Shown here one piece after another: positions 56,902-64,000 of a DNA stretch of 64,000 nucleotides (positions are counted from its first letter, which is position 1; each line of letters starts with the position of its first letter). Source of the stretch: Alitta virens (taxonomy: Eukaryota; Annelida; Polychaeta; Phyllodocida; Nereididae); the NCBI GenBank assembly GCA_932294295.1, contig OW028584.1, positions 34,047,969-34,111,968 of the forward strand. The letters are read 5' to 3'. Below the pieces are notes generated by a model. It saw only the letters and a program-made list of their open reading frames with translations. It was not told where the DNA came from and made no database searches. Made by a program: the position numbers and the translations under genes.

Positions 56902-59900
56902 CTGGAAATAAAATAACAAAATTCCAGTATCAGAACTAATTAATAAATATACAGAACTTTGTACAACATTACTCATCATCGTATGCATAGTAATAGCTAT
57001 AGTAGTCATAGAGTAGTAGTACTTAGTAATGGTGGTGGTAGTAGTAGTAGTAGTAGTCGTAGTAAGGTATAGTGGTAGTAGAATTTTATTCCAAAAATGA
57101 TCACAAAAAAATATAATTCCATGACATTTACAATGTATAAATATAGTGAATTGCATATAAATAAATCATGCAGAAATAAGCTACTTACAGATTTTTCCAG
57201 CAGGATAGCCCTGTAAGACGGAAATACAATTAGTTTAAACAAGTCAAAAAATTGTAATATTCTTAGTGATTTTTGTGAGTGAGCAGTGCACTAAATGGCA
57301 TTATATCTTCAAATTACCTTGATTCCAGTGAACAGAGCAATTCACGACCAGTCTCTCTGATTGGCTGATTTGAAATCGCAGTTTCCTTGGCACCTTTAAA
57401 AGCTTCTCGAGCGGCCAGAAGCTTCATGGTCAGAATAGCTTTCTTGATGTTGTCACGACTGGCTGGAAAAATAAAATGACAAAACCTGCCAGGTAAATTT
57501 TTTAAATATAAATTAAACCTGAATATCTTATCTTAAATATTTGAATAAATTTGTCACTATCTATGTATGTATCTATCTATCCATCCATCCATCCATCCAT
57601 CCATCCATCCATCTATCTATCTATCCATCCATCTATCTCTATCCCCCATCCATCCATCAATCCATCCATCCACCTATCCATCCATCCATCTATGTATTCA
57701 TCTATCTATCCATCCATCTATCTCTATCCCCCATCCATCCATCAATCCATCCATCTATCCATCTATCCAACCATATATATCCATCTATCCATCTATCTCC
57801 CATCCATCCATCCATCCATCCATCTATCTATGTATCCATCTATCTATCTGTCCATCCATCCATCCATCCATATATATCTATCTATCCATCTATCCATATA
57901 TATCTATCTATCCATCTGTCCTTCTGTCTATCTATCTTTCTATCCATATGTCTATCTTTCTATCCATCCATCTATCCATCTATCTTATCCATCCATCTAT
58001 CCATCTGTCTATCTATCCATCCATCTATCCATCCATCCATCCATCCATCTATCTATCCATCTATCTATGTATCCATCTATCCATCCATCCATCCATCCAT
58101 ATATATCTATCTATCCATCTATATCTATCTATCTATCCATCCATCTATCTATCCATCTATCCATCCATCTATCTATCCATCTATCTCTATCCACCTTCCA
58201 TCCATCCATCCATCCATCCATCCATCCATCTATCCATCCATCTATCTCTATCCATCTATCCATCCATCTATCCGTCTATCCATCCATCTATCCATCCATC
58301 CATCTATCTCTATCCCCCATCCATCCATCTATCCATCCATCCATCTATCTCTATCCCCCATCCATCCATCCATCCATCCATCTATCTATCCATCTATCCA
58401 TCCATCCATCCATCTATCTTTACCTGCAGAGTGTCTCTTCATTCTCCACTGGGCCTGTATTAATGCAGCAGCAGGACGTTCAGATCGCCTCTTAAGAGTT
58501 TTCATGTCATCCAGTTTTTGCAGAATACCAGATGCTATCACTGCCTGCAACATTCCAAGAGTGACAAATATTTGACCTCGAGGCCATTGACACAGAGACC
58601 AATAATGTAGGTTTTGTAATAAATGTGTATTTGTTATTTGGTCATATTTTATAAAAAGTTTGGAGCAGCAAAAAAAGGACATAAATGTCACCAAATATAT
58701 AATTATTATATTTCTAAACACTTCCATGCATGAATTATCATTCCAATGATGATATTTTGGCATCTTGTCGTCTTAATGGCCATATATGTTACGATATGTA
58801 TCAATAATTATATCGATGTGAAAATGAATGAAGCCTATAATGCTGAAAACAGACCATGCAATTTAATAATGTGTTATGCTATTGGAATTAAAGTTGGCTG
58901 GCATTTTTCTTCAAAATCATTGGAACATCTGGGTAGCAGGTGTCTTATTATGAATTATGAATAACGGTTATCTGTCCTACCCGGTACAAACGGTGGATCA
59001 AGAACCGGTGTACAGCCCTAGTCTGGAGACTATCAACCGAACTGTATTAATTAGCAAGAGTCATTGTTTGACATGTAGCCAAAAGATTTGTCAATTTTGT
59101 GCTGCGCCATGGCAAAAACGAAATGATATGCACTTACAGCAGGCATTATGAAGAATATAACACCGAAGAGTGCTGCAAAACCACCAACCATCTTTGATAC
59201 TTTCCCTATTGGAGTAATGTCTCCATACCCCACAATGGTCAGGGTGATCTACAAAATTAAACAAGGTAAAAAATTAAAAATCTTATTTATTACAATACAG
59301 CACAGAAATAATCTGCATAGCAAAGCACACCTTTTTGTACTTGATAGTTTTTGTTTGAATATTTCCAAGACATGCATTGTCAATGTCTAATGCTACTGGG
59401 TCTGAAGCTTATAGTAAGTTTATATGAACATGCAGCTGCCAGAGGCAGACGTAATGATGAGACGATATGGCTTGGATTCCAAACCATGTTACATTTTAAT
59501 ATAACATATATATAAATTTACTTAAATTTGGTGGCTGGAACCATCTGTAACTATAGTCTTTGTTGTATTCCTTATTTAGTTAACATTATTAGATTACAGA
59601 AATATGGTAACCATAGAAATAGTTTTAATGCAAAACTAGACATTTTAACATTTATAACTCTATCAAATTAGCATTTAGGTGAATAATTATAAGACATACT
59701 CCATACTATATCATGTTTTGGAGTGCTTGTTACTGTAAGGCAATAATAAAAACTTTTTAAATAATTGAATTTCATTAAATGTTACCAAGGCTATATTTCG
59801 CACAAGATAGAATGGGTTTCAGCCGGTCAACTCGCAGGTCCCATTTTGGCTCTCATATACCGGACTATATATGGAGATGTGTGAGTGTGTGATTAGGGCT

Positions 59901-62900
59901 TTACGTCCTGTATTTCTGCACCAGTTGGGCTAATTAGGACAGGCAGAGACCATGGCAATGAGACGAAGGATGAAACATCCATCCAACTTCGGCTCAACCG
60001 CGAATCGAACCCAGGACCCTGCGGTCGAAGCCCAGAGCGCTACCTCTAAGCTAGGCATCTATACAGAGACTTGAAGTGTATAGACATTAGGCTTCGATTT
60101 CATCAGCTCATTCCCAAATATATATTCTTTGTGTGCAAGACATATACCTAACTAACAAGGAATTTAGGCATTATCCAGGCCTTAACCCCCAAAACACAGG
60201 AGCTACTTCTTGCATGTTTAAACACTTATAAGCATAATAAGTGGTCATGCTAGGCTGGAATTAGGTCACCTAGTGGCTGGAATTAAGGGATGGTAGGCTG
60301 GAATTAGGTTCATTTGACATACTTATCTGTATCTTGTCATATTAAAAATATTGTAAGAGAATAGGAGTGAAATGCTTCCATTTGAGAAGTTAATGCATGT
60401 ATTTGACTAATGAAGCAACACAGGTTGTTAAAATTATGCCATTAAATGAGTTTATCAAGTTGAAAAAAGTTTAACTGGCTTTCTATTCTGTTTCAAAACC
60501 AGAAATGTCTCCTTCTCAAATGCCATCTGGAATACAGACAGATTTAAACGCAAAATGGCGTTTATCTCAGACCTAGAATCTCAAAACATGTCAATGCCCA
60601 AGAAAACATTCACAAAATATAGAATTTGCCAACTTGGACACAATTTGACATGTAGGAACACAGAAAAAGGAAAAAATCTAAAGTGGCTGGAATTGGGTCC
60701 AGGCTGGAATTAGGACCATCCACCCTAATACATATTAACATGTTCAACAAAATACATTCCTTATATAATGTGCAAGATATAACTATTTACAGAATGATTT
60801 GACTTCAAAATACAGCTCTTTATATATTACTGGGAAGTATATAAATATTTACAGAAATTATCAGACTTCACTTTTAGAAAACAATCAAAATGGAATATTT
60901 TTAATAAATAGGCTTACTAGTTTTAAATTAACTGAATAATATTTGAGCTATAGTTGAGTGAATCAAACAAAATACTTTTTCATAGCAACTCACCACACTC
61001 CACCATAGACTTGATGCATAAGACTGGATCTGAGAATCCCCTTCATACATATCGGCCAAGAACACGAAAAGTGGGAAAATGAGGAATCCCACCATTCCAA
61101 TTTGGAAAATGGTCAGCAGGACCTAAAAAAAACATTTGTTGTGTCTCATTAAAAGATTAAAAAGATAAGATAATATATATTTTATTTAGAGTCGTATGTT
61201 AGAACAAATAACATAAGCAGAAGCTTTTGATAGACTAAATAAAACAATATCATGAGAAATTAAATATGTGAAGATGAGAGGTGAAAAAAAGATAAAAAAC
61301 CAGATTAGATTAATATTGTAATGTATGGAGAACAGAAAAGAGTCAAATCCAGGGAATAGCTTGAGAGGTGTTTATTGTGGTGGGAACCACCCAAACTGAC
61401 CGAGGTCCAGTCTGACCTCGCTATATACAGTCAATTCAAACAAAGGATTGCAGGGGGGTCCAGTTGCACCCTCATTAATTATGCAAATGATGTGGGTGCA
61501 CTGGCAAGACAATGGAATATATACCCAGCAAAGAAGGACTAAATTCACACACAAGTAACTATGGAACATGATCTATAAAATTGAAATATTGATACATGAC
61601 AATATATAAGAATAAAGCAAATAGACAAATAATTTGTTTCAGCAGTTCCATGGTCTTTAAAAAAAAAAAAAAAGTCCAGAAAACCAAATTTGGTTTTTGG
61701 ACTTGTCTGCTATACTATACCAGTTTCTAAAGGTTTCCAATATGATGGAAATACCAATTTGTAGGAACTGGGACAAGGACAATGAATAGTGTTACTCTAT
61801 CTTGAAATATTACTTTGTCTTGTTTAGATATAGCTTGTCTAGTAGTCCTAGTTGTAGTGTTAGATCTGATAATTATTAATTTTTTTTTCTATTTTCGATC
61901 TGACTTATGTATCAACTTGTGATATTAACGCAGTCAATAAAACTATATATATATATATATATATATACATTAAAATTGTCAAATGGAGTTTCACAAGTGA
62001 CTCATCTAACATTAGCTGCTTTCTGTCTGTTGAAACACAACATAAGGATAAAGAATGATTACATGAATGATCCTGATTTACATGTTGTTATGTGATAACT
62101 TGGTACTTTGAAAAACCAAGTTTCCCAGCACACCATGCATATGTGTATAACCAAATTTGCTTTGGTTTTTCAACCAATTTTTTCCACAAATGTTTTAAGA
62201 GTGTACCTGAGAGTGGTCCTTCAGCACAGAAATAAAAATTCTAGATCCGTCCAAAATTCGAACAAACTTGAACATCCTTAAAATGTGGAAAAACAGAAGG
62301 AATTTTATCGCTTCCGGTGTGAAAGCAAGTGTTTCTGGCAAACTTTCTGGAGTTGGCTCCCGATTCCAACTGTTCCTTAAAGAGGCGTAGGTTAAGTTTT
62401 CAATTTTCCTCATTCCAAAGATGATTATTAGCAGCCCAAACAGAATGGTAATAATGTCTGTTGAAAGGAAAAGGAAAAATAGTGAATTTTCACGGAAGGT
62501 TCTCTGTATTTCCACCAGGTCGCTACAACAGAATACTGCAATTCTGTTGGCTGAAAAAGTTCCCGTTCCTTGACTCTGATTGGCTGAAGCAAAATGCAAT
62601 CTAGCCGCAGTATTTTTAGTGCATTTTAATGTATATTTGACATCTTATCATTCAATTATTTTTAGTTATTTCCCCAAGAAAATTATATTTATGGAATCAA
62701 TTAGGTATGACCTACTATGTCTGAAAAGCAAAATGAGTAATAAGAGGAGAGGAAAGACTTATGTCTTGCTGAATTCAGGGCTGCTCAGTTAAAGGACTCC
62801 ATTAGACTCAGATAGGCCTCCTAGTTGCTGATTTGTTAAGTGAGCAAGGCAGACATAATGATGAGTTCCAACCCGTTTGTTATTTTATATCTTTTGTTAT

Positions 62901-63731
62901 TTTATATATTTTAATATGTTTACTAAAAGCATTTTCACATCATCCCACCGCAACCTTGACCAGTTAAAAATCTTTGACTTTAAAATACTAAATAAGTCTA
63001 TGACGTCAACATGTGTTTATCTAATAAGTCTGGTAAATGGCCATACCCATGACACTCAAGAACTGAGAACAGAATCGTAATTTCCCTTGCAATCCTTGAA
63101 AACATCTCCTGCAACTGGACGACCAGAAACGCAAGGCAAAATCCACCAGGATCCAGACATTCAAGATGATTTCCTGAATACACAAATTTGATGACAGATT
63201 ACAAGAAGAAGAAAACACCACAGGTTTATTTGTATAGGCTATGTTGATATTTATAGAAATTTAAAACCAAACCAAAATGTATGGTCAATAGCTAACCAAT
63301 AGCAAATAATAGCTAACCACAAACGTTGTCTCAACGTTAGCAGATTAATGCTGAAATGACCTAAAATATCCCATCCCACACTAGCCTAGACCAAGAAAAT
63401 GCTTATAAGTGCCACTGAACCAAATGTTCAGTCAATTACTGTAATTTATGACTAACATAGAACGTTTAAACATCACATGATGTTTAAATGACCTTTAGGC
63501 AAAAATGTATAGGTTTGCATTTTTAATTAGGTGGAACACTGACATCATTTCAATGTTTGGAGACAATGTTCTAAAAACGTTCATTAAACATCTAGTGTTT
63601 GCTGGGATCTAAGCCAGTGAATAAAAGAACTACATTTTTGTACCATTATAGCAAGGGTGAAGCCCAGATACTGAAGATCATGCTCCAGACATGACACCCC
63701 TATGCAATAGACAGCAAGGCAAGTCAAACAC
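56860..63731 (-). CDS. KCNQ: KCNQ (Kv7)-like voltage-gated potassium channel, nine 3' exons (5' end outside window)
   Basis: The family forms tetrameric plasma-membrane channels passing slow outward K+ current. Exons (minus strand) are 63731-63644, 63173-63047, 62457-62207, 61122-60994, 59248-59138, 58544-58424, 57462-57318, 57210-57189 and 56901-56860. Every junction is GT-AG and all phases agree, giving 344 residues plus TAA. In order: S1; S2 and a Cys/Arg S2-S3 loop like other KCNQs; S3; S4 with K, R, K and R; S5; pore helix SLWWSV; selectivity filter TIVGYGD; S6 ending PAAVIASG; helix A with [12 protein letters not shown] (IQ-type calmodulin site); helix B; and a short terminal helix. Oddities: a roughly 32-residue S3-S4 linker, almost no helix A-B linker, a tail far shorter than known KCNQs, PAA for the usual PAG, and a 22-nt microexon. 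The N-terminus must lie beyond 64000. The family is firm; the paralogue is unknown. Confidence 0.92.
57189..57210 (-). CDS. KCNQ: KCNQ-like 22-nt microexon
   Basis: Acceptor CGTCTTACAG|GGC and donor AAATCT|GTAAGT. It completes an Arg codon and adds AILLEKS. It restores frame between the neighbouring exons, which is the main evidence for it; skipping would shift the reading frame. Confidence 0.75.
57318..57462 (-). CDS. KCNQ: KCNQ-like exon: helix B and start of distal helix
   Basis: Encodes [20 protein letters not shown] and onward. It aligns with the conserved KCNQ helix B, where family members have a Met-x-Tyr/Leu...Ala-Lys-x-x-Phe pattern, the second calmodulin contact. Phase 1 in, phase 0-compatible out with the microexon. 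Confidence 0.88.
57561..58416. repeat. (CCAT)n/(CTAT)n giant tetranucleotide array in a KCNQ intron
   Basis: About 855 bp of CCAT, CTAT and variants. It fills most of the 961-nt intron between the helix A and helix B exons and begins within about 7 bp of the helix A donor. All frames through it encode [16 protein letters not shown] repeats of up to 344 codons; these are artefacts and not proteins. Confidence 0.98.
58424..58544 (-). CDS. KCNQ: KCNQ-like exon: end of S6 and calmodulin helix A
   Basis: Encodes [20 protein letters not shown] then [20 protein letters not shown]. The arrangement matches KCNQ S6 end followed by the Ala-Ala-x-Leu-Ile-Gln-x-x-Trp-Arg IQ motif. Donor CTGCAG|GTAAAG, phase 1. 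Confidence 0.93.
59138..59248 (-). CDS. KCNQ: KCNQ-like exon: selectivity filter and S6
   Basis: Encodes [20 protein letters not shown] then [21 protein letters not shown] is the K+ selectivity signature. Acceptor TTTTGTAG|ATC and donor GCT|GTAAGTG, phase 0 at both ends. Confidence 0.96.
59428..59490. repeat. Dispersed GCAGACGTAATGATGAG repeat, copy 4
   Basis: Nearly identical to copy 1 from CATGCAGCTGCCAGAGGCAG through CTTGGATTCCAAACCATG. It lies in the 1.7-kb KCNQ intron. Confidence 0.75.
59884..60056 (-). repeat. tRNA-derived SINE (copy 6, best preserved)
   Basis: Minus strand: head GCCTAGCTTAGAGGTAGCGC (A box), then B box GGGTTCGATTCGC about 40 bp on. A unique body of about 110 bp follows, ending ACAGGACGTAAAGCCCTAAT, a tail style seen in invertebrate SINEs. 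Complete head-body-tail structure; intronic in the channel gene. Confidence 0.75.
60994..61122 (-). CDS. KCNQ: KCNQ-like exon: S5 and pore helix
   Basis: Encodes [30 protein letters not shown] and [17 protein letters not shown] directly before the filter exon is the KCNQ-type pore helix. Phase 0 at both ends, 43 codons. Confidence 0.94.
62207..62457 (-). CDS. KCNQ: KCNQ-like exon: S3, long S3-S4 linker and S4
   Basis: Encodes S3 ([16 protein letters not shown]), a hydrophilic linker of about 32 residues, and S4 ([20 protein letters not shown]). The S4 charges align as K, Leu (for R2), His (for Gln), R, K, R against KCNQ2. The linker is longer than in vertebrate KCNQs. Acceptor TTTCAACAG|AC, donor CTCAG|GTACAC. 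Confidence 0.93.
62493..62806 (+). repeat. 0.3-kb interspersed repeat, copy 2
   Basis: Opposite orientation to 12649-12957. It sits in the KCNQ intron only about 35 bp upstream of the S3-S4 acceptor, so the branch region is squeezed into that gap. The CCACCTGGTGG of copy 1 is mutated to CCACCAGGTCG here. Confidence 0.8.
62838..62872. repeat. Dispersed GCAGACGTAATGATGAG repeat, copy 5 (short)
   Basis: AAGGCAGACATAATGATGAG then TTCCAACCC, following directly after the 0.3-kb repeat. Confidence 0.6.
63047..63173 (-). CDS. KCNQ: KCNQ-like exon: S2 and S2-S3 loop
   Basis: Encodes [20 protein letters not shown] then [22 protein letters not shown]. It aligns with the KCNQ S2 (EI...VE.FVRIW) and the basic Cys-rich loop ending with V-I/M-D. 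Acceptor TGTATTCAG|GAA, donor ATGG|GTATGG, phase 1. Confidence 0.95.
63644..63731 (-). CDS. KCNQ: KCNQ-like exon: S1
   Basis: Encodes [20 protein letters not shown] then YLGFTLAIM, a hydrophobic S1 segment and short S1-S2 loop. Acceptor TTTTTACAG|GTG (needs two bases from the missing upstream exon), donor ATG|GTACAA, phase 0 into the S2 exon. Less conserved than the others, so slightly less certain. Confidence 0.82.
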
Positions 63732-63782
63732 CTGTAAAAAGACACACAACAGTTGGTGAGATGCAAACATGCACGTATACTA

Positions 63783-63922
63783 CATGGCCAAATGTGCCAC
63801 GTGCCTTTTCCATACGTTTTGATAAGTGTATGGTTTTCACCTCATTATAATTAGGCAAAAACCATACATTTTCCATGCGTTTATCTCTTGCACGGAAAAC
63901 GCACGTGGCACATTTGGCCATG
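63783..63922. mobile_element. CATGGCC-type MITE, copy 3 (intact ends)
   Basis: CATGGCCAAATGTGCCACGT at the left is the exact inverse of ACGTGGCACATTTGGCCATG at the right, flanked by TA on both sides (63781-63782, 63923-63924). 140 bp and non-coding. Best-preserved copy, lying upstream of the S1 exon in the channel gene. Confidence 0.85.
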
Positions 63923-64000
63923 TAGGATCCATAATAAATGTCCATTTGTTTTTGTTTTGTCATATTTTGCCGTATATAGTAAGGAGCAGCACAAAACGGA
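63923..64000. mobile_element. TE family Z, copy 3 (cut by window end)
   Basis: GGATCCATAATAAATGTCCA directly follows the MITE and continues as TTTGTTTTTGTTTTGTCATA, ending with AGGAGCAGCACAAAACGGA. It matches 32 kb (inverted) and 38.46 kb. Confidence 0.6.

Noticed and set aside
57541..58575. Long plus-strand frames (up to 344 codons) of [12 protein letters not shown] type
   Set aside because: They are translations of a CCAT/CTAT tetranucleotide array that stays open in all three frames, inside a channel intron on the other strand.
59051..59233. ATG-initiated 60-codon frame through the selectivity filter
   Set aside because: The frame continues past a clear GTAAGT donor at 59137 into intron; the true exon is 59138-59248.
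1..64000. CRISPR arrays, operons, ribosome-binding sites, phage or plasmid genes
   Set aside because: The sequence is plainly eukaryotic; the regular repeats are micro- and minisatellites without spacers.

Overview
The window is eukaryotic: genes are split by GT-AG introns, coding density is very low, microsatellites are abundant, and there is an intron-containing tRNA gene. Gene content (an engrailed homeobox gene and a KCNQ-type potassium channel) and the many scattered TAGGCCTATA-like words suggest a bilaterian marine invertebrate. An echinoderm or other ambulacrarian is my best guess, but the sequence alone does not prove it.

Only two protein genes can be supported, both on the minus strand. 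At the left, 7466-8150 is the first coding exon of engrailed. It has the EH1 repressor motif and the EH2 Pbx-binding motif, but the homeodomain exon is not in the window, so 1-7465 should be intron 1 (or intron plus beyond). At the right, nine phase-compatible exons between 63731 and 56860 encode 344 residues of a compact, divergent KCNQ (Kv7)-like voltage-gated potassium channel, from S1 through the pore to calmodulin-binding helices A and B and a short tail. Its N-terminal exon(s) lie beyond 64000.

Between them are about 48.7 kb without a convincing protein gene. This is the 5' flank of engrailed and the 3' flank of the channel. It holds two tRNA genes (Leu-CAA with a 36-nt intron, Val-CAC), long tetra- and pentanucleotide arrays, several minisatellites, at least six tRNA-derived SINE-like sequences, small inverted-repeat (MITE-like) elements, and a 0.3-kb interspersed repeat with copies at 12.6 kb and 62.5 kb. 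It also has more than a dozen G or C homopolymers of 10 or more.

Set in this AT-rich background are compact CpG-bearing islands full of CGTC/GACG words, and many short motif clusters that look regulatory. These include Pbx-Hox-like, RFX X-box, YY1/Pho-like GCCAT, CACGTG plus Sox-like, CTCF-like and homeodomain-core clusters. One exact 8-mer, TCGTCTGC/GCAGACGA, occurs 14 times between 1.3 and 43.3 kb and not in the remaining 20 kb. I read the region as a developmental-gene regulatory landscape around engrailed. That is inference from motifs and position, not demonstrated function.
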